Below are positions 1 through 5,344 of a stretch of DNA of 6,298 nt, piece after piece. Each line of letters begins with the position of its first letter. Position 1 is the first letter of the stretch. Below the pieces are notes generated by a model. The model did not search any database and was not told where the DNA came from. It saw only the letters and a list, made by a program, of their open reading frames with translations. A program made the translations under genes and the position numbers. The DNA lies in contig QKDF01000138.1 of assembly GCA_003245395.1 (NCBI GenBank), forward strand, positions 1 to 6,298, given 5' to 3'. Source of the stretch: Clostridia bacterium. GTDB taxonomy: Bacteria; Bacillota; Clostridia; Oscillospirales; Oscillospiraceae.

Positions 1-20
1 TATTCTTTTGTAATTTCCAT
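1..20 (-). CDS. Possible 5' end of a leftward gene, cut by the window edge
   Basis: On the minus strand an ATG at 20-18 opens six codons (M E I T K E) before the window ends. An AAGGA lies 9 bases upstream of this ATG. An in-frame upstream ATG at 47-45 would add nine codons (M T G K K G Q C K) but has a poorer ribosome binding site. Twenty bases cannot prove a gene, and two plus-strand frames are also open from the left edge (stops at 52-54 and 72-74). If real, this gene would diverge from the head operon, as a regulator or a replication or lysogeny gene might. Confidence 0.2.
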
Positions 21-226
21 CTTGCACTGTCCTTTCTTACCCGTCATCGGTTGATACCTATGGAGGAAGATTAACATAACGCACTAGCGAAAATTGTAAT
101 ATTCTGTCGAAGATATGGTTCTTTAAAATAAGTTCACAATTTACACTCGAGTATACAAAAAAGCGCAGGCCCTTTAGATCCTGCACAATCCAAAAGACTA
201 TAAGACCGTGTTCAAGGAGTGATGAT
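21..226. other. AT-rich noncoding leader of the head operon
   Basis: No convincing gene is visible in this stretch, which is clearly more AT-rich than the structural genes to its right. It holds an imperfect 14-base palindrome at 142-155 with a perfect ACTCGAGT core (145-152), a plausible operator or activator site. No rightward sigma-70 promoter stands out: TTGTAA at 94-99 and TATGGT at 114-119 are only 14 bases apart, and TAAAAT at 124-129 has no matching -35 box. On the minus strand TTGTGA and TATCTT, 18 bases apart, form a weak candidate leftward promoter. A late promoter that needs a phage activator would fit the lack of a consensus site, but that is inference. Confidence 0.4.
157..186 (-). 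terminator. Leftward intrinsic terminator
   Basis: Read on the minus strand, a stem of seven pairs including one G-T wobble (arms around GCAGG and CCTGC) is followed by a 1x1 mismatch, two more pairs and a TAAA loop. Six T residues come directly after the stem. On the plus strand the hairpin has an A-run before it and no T-run after it, so it is directional. It would stop transcription running leftward out of the head operon, or protect a divergent gene to the left. No real leftward gene ends just before it. Confidence 0.5.
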
Positions 227-493
227 GTGTCGGCATTTAAAAAGCGGCGTGGGATTAATCTCCCGTACGCAAAGCAGGGGGATATCTATTTCACCTGCGT
301 GAATTATCGGGACAAGCCACAATGGGTGCAGGATAAGATCTGTAAGCTCTGTGATACATATGGTGGCGAGTATGGACCACTGCTGTTTCAGGTGGTCACG
401 ACTGATAAGAGCGTCAGGTCGATAGCCATAGAAGGGCATGTGGATGAAATGGTCTTATATCGGCTGAGAAAGCAATTTTATGAGGCGTGGTAG
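227..493 (+). CDS. Small phage protein with a C-terminal HTH-like segment, possible DNA-binding regulator
   Basis: This 88-residue protein starts at GTG, chosen because AAGGAG (214-219) lies 7 bases upstream. The N terminus is basic (KKRR at residues 5-8). Cysteines occur at 24, 39 and 42, the last two as C-x-x-C. Residues 62-84 have a helix-turn-helix pattern: S-V-R-x-I-A, then a turn, then V-x-E-x-x-L-Y-R-x-R-K-x-F-Y, similar in style to the HTH of the small terminase downstream and of many transposase or sigma-like HTH regions. I do not recognise a named family. It occupies the place just upstream of terS, where many phages carry an HNH endonuclease, but no HNH motif is visible. A DNA-binding or late-transcription role is inference; it could also be an uncharacterised packaging accessory. 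Its stop codon lies inside a strong hairpin. Confidence 0.75.
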   Translation: MSAFKKRRGINLPYAKQGDIYFTCVNYRDKPQWVQDKICKLCDTYGGEYGPLLFQVVTTDKSVRSIAIEGHVDEMVLYRLRKQFYEAW

Positions 494-510
494 GTTATTA
501 CCACGCCTCA
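481..510 (+). promoter_or_regulatory. Perfect 12-bp hairpin over a stop codon
   Basis: TGAGGCGTGGTA (481-492) and TACCACGCCTCA (499-510) are exact reverse complements around a 6-base loop, GGTTAT. The left arm covers the last codons and most of the TAG stop (491-493) of the upstream gene. No T-run follows on either strand, so it is not a canonical intrinsic terminator. It may protect mRNA from decay, mark a processing site, or act as a DNA palindrome bound by a protein. Confidence 0.7.
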
Positions 511-532
511 AATCGTCTGATAACTGAACGGT
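509..532 (+). repeat. Leader repeat, copy A (GATAACTGAA element)
   Basis: Bases 509-528 are identical to 4979-4998, and the next four bases differ at one position, giving 23 matches in 24. The core GATAACTGAA recurs a third time at 5055-5064. This copy begins 15 bases after the stop of the upstream gene. A GGAGGT lies 37 bases past the core, followed by the TTG start of the small terminase. The element contains stop codons in two frames (TGA, TAA and TGA). Confidence 0.7.
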
Positions 533-565
533 CCTCTATGGTATGGTTGCATAGAGAGACCATAC
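530..565 (+). promoter_or_regulatory. Two mutually exclusive stems before the terS ribosome binding site
   Basis: Stem one pairs 530-540 (GGTC then CTCTATG) with 550-561 (CATAGAG, a bulged A at 557, then GACC). Stem two pairs GTATGGT (541-547) with ACCATAC (559-565). The second stem uses the loop and part of the 3' arm of the first, so both cannot form at once. Stem two ends exactly one base before the GGAGGTGA ribosome binding site (566-573). This could be an RNA switch tuning terminase translation, or a DNA palindrome recognised by the small terminase. The pairing is seen directly; the role is inference. Confidence 0.45.
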
Positions 566-579
566 GGAGGTGAGTCTTT

Positions 580-1062
580 TTGGCAAAGGGCAAATATGAG
601 AAATGGCTGGAGCCGGATGGACTCTTGTGTCTGGAAGGCTGGGCCAGGGATGGTCTCACTGATGAACAGATAGCGTCCAATTGTGGAGTATCAGTCGCAA
701 CTTTGTATAACTGGAAGAAAGAGCATTTAGAGATTTTAGAGGCCCTAAAAAGGGGTAAAGAGGTTGTAGACATCCAGGTCGAGAACGCCCTTCTCAAGCG
801 GGCCATGGGGTACCGGTACAAGGAAGTCACCCGGGAGAAAGTCAAGGATCCGGTCACTGGGTTCTCTTGCTTGGTTATCACAAAAGAGGTCACAAAAGAA
901 GTAGCACCGGACACCACGGCGCAGATCTTCTGGCTGAAGAATCGCCGGCCAACAGCGTGGCGGGATAAGGTCGAGGTGTTGAACGGGAACGCCGGGTCTG
1001 ATGAAGACGATCCGATCACAAAGAGCTTGAAGGAGGCCGAGCAGGATGGGGCTCTCGAATAA
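580..1062 (+). CDS. terS: Terminase small subunit
   Basis: This 160-residue protein is the DNA-recognition half of the packaging motor, which binds the packaging site and hands viral DNA to the large subunit. The TTG start is chosen because GGAGGTGA (566-573) lies 6 bases upstream. Residues 25-46 form a clear helix-turn-helix (L-T-D-E-Q-I-A, then G-V-S, then T-L-Y-N-W-K). A charged central region follows. Residues around 110-133 carry a segment common in Firmicutes small terminases (T-K-E-V-A-P-D-T-T-A-Q-I-F-W-L-K-N-R, then W-R-D-K), and the tail is acidic. The length is normal for the family. Its end overlaps the large-subunit gene by 17 bases, and the ribosome binding site of that gene (AAGGAGG, 1030-1036) lies inside this coding region, pointing to coupled translation. 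Confidence 0.88.
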   Translation: MAKGKYEKWLEPDGLLCLEGWARDGLTDEQIASNCGVSVATLYNWKKEHLEILEALKRGKEVVDIQVENALLKRAMGYRYKEVTREKVKDPVTGFSCLVITKEVTKEVAPDTTAQIFWLKNRRPTAWRDKVEVLNGNAGSDEDDPITKSLKEAEQDGALE

Positions 1063-2260
1063 ACAAGTCCAAGTCCTCAAGTGGCCATATACAGGCCATA
1101 CGGCTCTTATCTGTGACGGGGCGGTACGTACCGGGAAGACTTCCGTCATGTCGCTGTCGTTCATTCTGTGGGCCATGGGGAATTTTAGCGGCTGCAATTT
1201 TGCCCTATGTGGGAAAACCGTCGGGAGTGCCGAGCGGAATATCATGCAGCCCTTGATGGGTATCACGTATCTCCGCGAGCAGTTCAGTCTGGAGTATTCC
1301 AGATCCACGCACCAGTTGACGATCAAGCGCGGTAAGCGTCAAAACCGTTTCTATGTGTTTGGCGGCCGCGACGAATCCAGCTACACGCTAATCCAGGGCG
1401 TAACCCTGGCCGGTGTCCTGCTGGATGAAGTCGCCCTGATGCCCCGATCCTTTGTTGAGCAGGCACTTGCCAGATGCTCTGTTGACGGTGCCAGGTTCTT
1501 TTTTAACTGCAACCCGGACAGTCCATCCCACTGGTTCTACAAAGAGTGGATCCTGAAGGTATCCGAGAAGGACGCCACGCACCTGCATTTTATGATGGAC
1601 GACAACCCATCCCTGACCGAAGAAACCAAGGCCCGTTACCGCAGCCTTTGGACAGGCACCTTCTACCGGCGTTATATCCTGGGCGAGTGGTGTACCGCGG
1701 AAGGCCTGGTCTATTCCAACTTTGACCGGGACAAGCATGTCATCCACGATCTGGACCCACGAGGCCGGTTCTACATATCGATCGACTACGGCACGCACAA
1801 CCCGTTTTCTGCGGGCCTGTGGTACCTCAATGGGAATACGGCTGTCCGTATGCAAGAGTTCTATTACAGCAGCGTGGAGCACGGACAGCAGCTCACAGAT
1901 GAAGAGTATTACAAGCATCTGGAGGAGCTGGCCGGCAAGTATCCGATCCTGGCCGTGGTGGTGGATCCATCTGCGCTGAGCTTTATTGAGACCATCCGGC
2001 GACACGGAAGATTCTTCGTTACCCAGGCGGACAACGACGTGCTGGACGGGATCAGATACACGGCCAATCAGCTGAACGCCGGACGGATTAAGATCCACGA
2101 CAGCTGCGTGGACTGCATCCGGGAGTTTGAGACGTACTCCTGGGACCCGAAGTCGGAGAGCGATAAGGTTATCAAGGAGTTTGACCATGCGATGGATGAC
2201 ACCAGATATTTCTGCTATACGATTCTGCAGCGCGAGTGGCGGGGGAGGATGATTTCCTAA
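1046..2260 (+). CDS. terL: Terminase large subunit, PBSX family (ATPase-nuclease)
   Basis: This 404-residue motor protein docks on the portal, drives DNA into the procapsid with ATP and cuts the concatemer. Walker A is G-A-V-R-T-G-K-T (25-32). Walker B is A-G-V-L-L-D-E (122-128), with E128 the likely catalytic glutamate. A coupling motif N-C-N-P lies at 154-157. The RNase H-like nuclease domain has its expected acidic residues: D247 in S-I-D-Y-G, D307 in V-V-V-D-P, and D384 in the D-H-A-M-D-D-T-R-Y segment. All key residues are present, so the enzyme looks intact. Length and motif spacing match PBSX XtmB-like terminases. The ATG follows AAGGAGG by 9 bases. Its TAA overlaps the portal ATG by one base. 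Confidence 0.95.
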   Translation: MGLSNKQVQVLKWPYTGHTALICDGAVRTGKTSVMSLSFILWAMGNFSGCNFALCGKTVGSAERNIMQPLMGITYLREQFSLEYSRSTHQLTIKRGKRQNRFYVFGGRDESSYTLIQGVTLAGVLLDEVALMPRSFVEQALARCSVDGARFFFNCNPDSPSHWFYKEWILKVSEKDATHLHFMMDDNPSLTEETKARYRSLWTGTFYRRYILGEWCTAEGLVYSNFDRDKHVIHDLDPRGRFYISIDYGTHNPFSAGLWYLNGNTAVRMQEFYYSSVEHGQQLTDEEYYKHLEELAGKYPILAVVVDPSALSFIETIRRHGRFFVTQADNDVLDGIRYTANQLNAGRIKIHDSCVDCIREFETYSWDPKSESDKVIKEFDHAMDDTRYFCYTILQREWRGRMIS

Positions 2261-3675
2261 TGAGCTTTCTCGGTAAGATTATTGATTTCTTCAAAGGGGT
2301 GTGGGGCAAGTTGTTCGGTGTGAACGATGTAAGCAAGGCGGTGCAGGCACAGCCAGCCGTGTCTGACAAAATGGTCAAGGCGATTACCACCTGGGATAAA
2401 TACTACCGGGGAGACTTTTATCCTAAGCGTCCCACCCTGCATATGGCTGCCACGGTTGCAGGTGAGGCGGCTCGGCTTGCAACCATCGAATTGGGCGTAC
2501 CTGTTTCGGGCTCTCCGCGCGCAGACTGGCTCAATGAGCGCATGGAAGTGCTGCTGGGTAAGCTGCGGCGGTATCTGGAAATCGGCTGTGCCCTGGGCGG
2601 TATGCTGCTCGTCCCCACCAGCTCAGGCGGAGTGTCTATGGTCAAGGCATCCGACTTCGTCCCGACCGATTATGACGGCGACGGGAATGTGACGGGCGCC
2701 ATTCTCCCGTTTCGGATCCGGCGGGGTGATGTCTTCTACACCCGTTTGGAATGGCACAGGTTTGAAGGAGAGGTTTACGTAATCACCAACAAGGCGTTCA
2801 AGAGCTCCATGGAGCAGGACCTGGGGCAGCCGATCCCCCTGACCGCCGTGCAGGAGTGGGCAAGTATTCAGCCTGAAACTACCATCCACAACCTGGAGCA
2901 CCCGCTGTGGGGCTATTACCGCAACCCGATGGCGAACGACGTGGATACGGATTCACCGCTGGGCGTCTCGATCTATTCCAGGGCCATTGATTCTTTGGAT
3001 GATCTGGATGCGGTCTATGCGCTTTTTCGGCATGAGATCAAGAACAGCAAGAAAAAGGTCTTCGTCTCATCGCAGATTCTTCCCCGCGGCGTTGTGACGG
3101 ACGATGACGGGAACGAGGTCGTTATCCAGACTAACCCGATCCCGGATCTGATTCAGGGGCTTGAGCTTGGCATCAACGCGGATGACACCTATCACGAGTA
3201 CAACCCGGAAATCCGCATCGATGAGATCCGCAAGTCCATGCAGACCGCCCTGGACCTGGTGGCCAATCAGTGCGGCTTTTCCAACGGGTATTTCTCGTTT
3301 GATGAAAAGACTGGTACCATCGTGACAGCGACCGAAATCGAAGCGGACCAGCAGCGCACAGTATCCACCTGCACGGATATCCAGAAGGCCCTGCAGACGG
3401 CATTGGATGGCCTGCTGTACGCGCTGAACGCTGTTGCGGATCTGTACGATCTGGCACCAATCGGAGAGTACGAGGTCGCCTATGCGTTCAAAGACCTGTC
3501 CGTCAACGTTACAGAGGACCGGGCCCGGGCGTGGCAGATGGTCATCGGCAAGGTAATCCCCAAGTGGAAGTACCTGGTGGACTATGAGGGCTATTCCGAA
3601 GAAGACGCCAGAAAGACCGTGGCCGAAGCTGAGTCCGCCGGTGACCAGCTGTTTGATAGCGGAGGTACAGAATGA
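2260..3675 (+). CDS. Portal protein, SPP1 Gp6-like
   Basis: This 471-residue protein forms the ring at one capsid vertex through which DNA enters and leaves and to which the terminase and later the neck attach. The start is ATG at 2260, overlapping the terminase TAA, with GGAGG at 2244-2248. An in-frame GTG at 2236 is possible but has no ribosome binding site. Family signs are the amphipathic N terminus, the W-x-x-Y-Y-x-G segment near 45-51, and the conserved C-terminal stretch with I-D-E-I near 310-313, C-G-F (328-330), and T-A-T-E-I followed by threonines (356-361). The length is normal. The last 25 or so residues are acidic and low in hydrophobics. It overlaps the next small gene by ATGA. 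Confidence 0.92.
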   Translation: MSFLGKIIDFFKGVWGKLFGVNDVSKAVQAQPAVSDKMVKAITTWDKYYRGDFYPKRPTLHMAATVAGEAARLATIELGVPVSGSPRADWLNERMEVLLGKLRRYLEIGCALGGMLLVPTSSGGVSMVKASDFVPTDYDGDGNVTGAILPFRIRRGDVFYTRLEWHRFEGEVYVITNKAFKSSMEQDLGQPIPLTAVQEWASIQPETTIHNLEHPLWGYYRNPMANDVDTDSPLGVSIYSRAIDSLDDLDAVYALFRHEIKNSKKKVFVSSQILPRGVVTDDDGNEVVIQTNPIPDLIQGLELGINADDTYHEYNPEIRIDEIRKSMQTALDLVANQCGFSNGYFSFDEKTGTIVTATEIEADQQRTVSTCTDIQKALQTALDGLLYALNAVADLYDLAPIGEYEVAYAFKDLSVNVTEDRARAWQMVIGKVIPKWKYLVDYEGYSEEDARKTVAEAESAGDQLFDSGGTE

Positions 3676-3851
3676 TTTGCCCATATATCGTAAACCGCAA
3701 GACTGTTCGGCAACTGGTCAGCGAATATGACGAGGATGGGAATGAGACCAGCTGGCAGCAGATCGAAAAGGACACCGCGGAACCGATGATCTGTATGCAG
3801 CAGGCTTGCGGAGCCTGGAAAGACGGAAGATGCGCGTATAGGGGTGAATAA
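3672..3851 (+). CDS. 59-residue cysteine-containing phage protein
   Basis: This short gene sits exactly between portal and minor capsid genes. Its ATG overlaps the portal TGA (ATGA, 3672-3675), and GGAGGT (3661-3666) lies 5 bases upstream, so translation looks deliberate and coupled. The stop TAA (3849-3851) is two bases before the next start. Cysteines are at 3, 41, 46 and 54; the C-terminal part reads C-x4-C-G-A-W-K-D-G-x-C. Four cysteines could bind a metal such as zinc, but no named fold is clear. Similar small C-G-A-W-type proteins are, from memory, found beside portal genes in other clostridial prophages; this would need a search to confirm. No function is assigned. Confidence 0.75.
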   Translation: MICPYIVNRKTVRQLVSEYDEDGNETSWQQIEKDTAEPMICMQQACGAWKDGRCAYRGE

Positions 3852-3853
3852 AT

Positions 3854-4969
3854 ATGCTGGATCCTGATTATCTGTTCTACTGCACCGACCGCATAACGGA
3901 GATTTACGAAGATTTACATACCTTCGCTATCAACGACATCGCCCGTCGCATTGTGGCGGCCGGCCTGGTTACACCGTCAGCACAGCATCAGATTCAGCAG
4001 GTGCAGCAGGCAGGTGAGCTCATGGGTGATGTGGTCAAGCGGATCGCAGCCGTCACGGGGCAATCACAGTCTGAGGTGAAGCGACTGTTTGAGGAGTCCT
4101 CTGTGAAGTCACTGGCCTATGATGACGCGGTGTATCGCAAGGCTGGATTGACGCCGCTGCCGATCAAGCAGTCTCCGGCCATGCTGTCGCTGTTAGAAGC
4201 AACGTACCGGCAGACGTGCGGTACCCTGCAAAACTTCACCCAGTCGACGGCACTGGCTGCGCAGGAGACGTATTTCAGGGCATCCAACCAGGCGTATGCC
4301 GAGGTTGCATCTGGCCTGAGTGATTATGCCTCTGCAATCACCCGGGCTGTGAGAGAGACCGCGCAGGCAGGAATCACGACCATCAAGTATGCTTCAGACC
4401 ATGGAAACATTTCCGTTGAGGCGGGCGTGCGCCGTGCGGTACTGACCGGAGTCAACCAGGCGGCATCTAAAATTCAGCTGCGCCGCATGGACGAGCTGGG
4501 ATGGGATCTGGTTGAGGTGACCAGCCACGCCAATGCCCGGCCATCTCATGCATTGTGGCAGGGGAAGATTTATAGCCGCTCTGGTACCAGCGACAAATAC
4601 CCTGACTTCGTTTCGTCCACCGGGTACGGTACCGGGCCGGGGCTGTGCGGGTGGAACTGCCGGCACAGCTTCTTCCCGTACCTGGATGGAGCGAGCCACC
4701 CAGCTGCGCAGGACTTCGGCGATACTGCCGAAGCCTATGAGCTGTCACAGAAACAGCGGGCTATGGAGCGGCGGATCCGAAGCACCAAGCGGGAGATCGC
4801 TGCGGCTAAGGCCGGAATGGCAGCGGCGGATACGCCAAGCCTGAAGGGCGCTTTCCTGAGAGACAGTGACGGGGCGTCTTTGAAGCTGTCCAGGCAGACC
4901 AAAGAATACCAGAATTTCTGCGCTGCGCATGACCTGAAGACCCAGTGGGAGCGTATGAAAATTGCTTAG
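3854..4969 (+). CDS. Phage minor capsid protein 2 (MuF-like)
   Basis: This 371-residue protein resembles the phage minor capsid protein 2 family, head proteins encoded just after the portal and thought to sit near the portal vertex, perhaps entering the cell with DNA. The N-terminal two thirds is largely helical (M-L-D-P-D-Y at the start, a Q-rich stretch at 43-53). Residues 223-240 read T-S-H-A-N-A-R-P-S-H-x-x-W-Q-G-K-I-Y, followed by C-G-W-N-C-R-H at 265-271. The paired His and Cys residues look like a small metal-binding or MuF-type fold. The C terminus (295-325) is charged and likely coiled. The ATG at 3854 follows AGGGGTGA (3840-3847) by 6 bases. Length is typical, with no sign of a fused toxin domain. 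Confidence 0.88.
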   Translation: MLDPDYLFYCTDRITEIYEDLHTFAINDIARRIVAAGLVTPSAQHQIQQVQQAGELMGDVVKRIAAVTGQSQSEVKRLFEESSVKSLAYDDAVYRKAGLTPLPIKQSPAMLSLLEATYRQTCGTLQNFTQSTALAAQETYFRASNQAYAEVASGLSDYASAITRAVRETAQAGITTIKYASDHGNISVEAGVRRAVLTGVNQAASKIQLRRMDELGWDLVEVTSHANARPSHALWQGKIYSRSGTSDKYPDFVSSTGYGTGPGLCGWNCRHSFFPYLDGASHPAAQDFGDTAEAYELSQKQRAMERRIRSTKREIAAAKAGMAAADTPSLKGAFLRDSDGASLKLSRQTKEYQNFCAAHDLKTQWERMKIA

Positions 4970-4978
4970 AAGAAGCTG

Positions 4979-5033
4979 CAAATCGTCTGATAACTGAAGG
5001 GTAGGCCGTGTTACGCTTGAATAAATCGGAGGT
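4979..5033 (+). repeat. Leader repeat, copy B
   Basis: This copy starts 10 bases after the minor capsid stop codon. Its first 20 bases are identical to copy A (509-528). From GATAACTGAAGGG onward it also aligns with copy C 66 bases later, sharing GTGTTACG, a TTG and GGAGGT in the same order, with 45 bases from core to ribosome binding site against 46 in copy C. Its GGAGGT (5028-5033) is followed 5 bases later by a TTG that opens only six codons before TAA. It therefore looks like a complete gene leader without a gene. Confidence 0.65.
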
Positions 5034-5040
5034 ACCGATT
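5024..5040 (+). promoter_or_regulatory. Hairpin burying a ribosome binding site and a TTG codon
   Basis: AATCGG (5024-5029) pairs perfectly with CCGATT (5035-5040) around the loop AGGTA. The stem and loop together take up the GGAGGT ribosome binding site of copy B, and the 3' arm includes the first two bases of the TTG at 5039. If folded in mRNA it would hide this start site. Copy C lacks the hairpin, so its start would be open by contrast. Confidence 0.4.
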
Positions 5041-5059
5041 GTCTGAAAGTTGCAGATAA
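5039..5059 (+). other. Six-codon open frame (possible leader peptide or gene remnant)
   Basis: After GGAGGT with a 5-base gap, TTG opens a frame coding L(M)-S-E-S-C-R and ends at TAA (5057-5059), which lies inside the GATAACTGAA core of copy C. It might be a leader peptide controlling the 52-residue gene downstream, or simply the remnant of a duplication. There is no evidence that it is translated. Confidence 0.2.
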
Positions 5060-5100
5060 CTGAAGGGCAAGGCGTGTTACGATTGGATGAAAGAGGAGGT
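5049..5100 (+). repeat. Leader repeat, copy C
   Basis: GATAACTGAAGGG (5055-5067) matches copy B exactly, followed by a diverged but alignable stretch (GTGTTACG, then TTGGATGAAAGA against TTGAATAAATC) up to GAGGAGGT (5093-5100). This last element is the ribosome binding site of the gene starting at 5107. The similarity to copy A even resumes at the start codon, where both genes begin with a TTG or ATG followed by GCAAA (Met-Ala-Lys). Weak pairing of TACGA (5078-5082) with TCGTA (5103-5107) could place the ribosome binding site in a loop. Confidence 0.6.
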
Positions 5101-5106
5101 GCTCGT

Positions 5107-5265
5107 ATGGCAAAAAAGCGCAAGAAACCCAAGAAAATCAATGCTGTTGCCATCTGCACTCACCATGACAACAGGCCTATGACCTACGAGTACATCAGGC
5201 GCCGAGGCTGTGTCTATCCGAGACGCTGCAAGAGGCTCCTATGGCTCGAGAACGGGGCCTGCTGA
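5107..5265 (+). CDS. 52-residue basic cysteine/histidine protein of unknown function
   Basis: I do not recognise this gene. The ATG at 5107 is chosen because AGGAGGT (5094-5100) lies 6 bases upstream; a TTG at 5050 would extend the frame into the leader repeat and is unlikely. The first ten residues are almost all Lys, Arg or Pro (M-A-K-K-R-K-K-P-K-K). Then come C17, H19 and H20, a short R-R-R run (31-33), C35, C41 and a C-terminal C52. The Cys/His set could bind zinc, and the strong positive charge suggests contact with nucleic acid or with the acidic scaffold. It is wedged between minor capsid and scaffold genes, so a head-assembly or late regulatory role is possible. It ends 79 bases before the scaffold start. 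Confidence 0.65.
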   Translation: MAKKRKKPKKINAVAICTHHDNRPMTYEYIRRRGCVYPRRCKRLLWLENGAC

Positions 5266-5275
5266 TCATCTGCCG

Positions 5276-5319
5276 GGCGGAGCGGGATACCTCCGCCAAT
5301 CCAATGCCGGGACACCCGG
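5276..5319 (+). promoter_or_regulatory. Two consecutive hairpins before the scaffold gene
   Basis: GGCGGAG (5276-5282) pairs with CTCCGCC (5291-5297) around an 8-base loop, and CCGGG (5307-5311) pairs with CCCGG (5315-5319) around ACA. No T-run follows; ATAAAAATTC comes next, so neither is a standard terminator. They may block nucleases or mark mRNA processing so that scaffold and capsid, needed in many copies, outlast the upstream message. Partial termination is an alternative. Confidence 0.4.
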
Positions 5320-5344
5320 GATAAAAATTCGTATGGAGGGTCTT

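Noticed and set aside
163..186. tRNA or structured RNA gene in the leader
   Set aside because: Only one hairpin is present; there is no cloverleaf, no conserved T-loop sequence and no acceptor pairing.
212..439. A 75-codon minus-strand frame ending 26 bases before the leftward terminator
   Set aside because: It has no ribosome binding site and lies opposite a plus-strand gene with a good one and a recognisable HTH pattern. The closeness to the terminator is suggestive but not enough.
481..510. Intrinsic terminator after the 88-residue gene
   Set aside because: The stem is excellent, but there is no T-run on either strand, so a terminator call is not supported.
1388..2188. Long minus-strand frame of 266 codons inside the large terminase
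   Set aside because: The plus strand carries all terminase ATPase and nuclease motifs; the opposite frame is a shadow produced by GC-biased codons.
2236..2259. GTG at 2236 as the portal start
   Set aside because: No ribosome binding site precedes it, while the ATG at 2260 has GGAGG upstream and forms a stop-start overlap with the terminase gene.
4979..5100. CRISPR array
   Set aside because: Only two tandem units, diverged from each other and ending in ribosome binding sites; there are no equal repeats separated by unique spacers.
5210..5344. Upstream extension of the scaffold gene to a GTG at 5210
   Set aside because: It would overlap the 52-residue gene and read through the hairpin gap. 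The ATG at 5345 has a well-placed GGAGG and gives the normal family N terminus.
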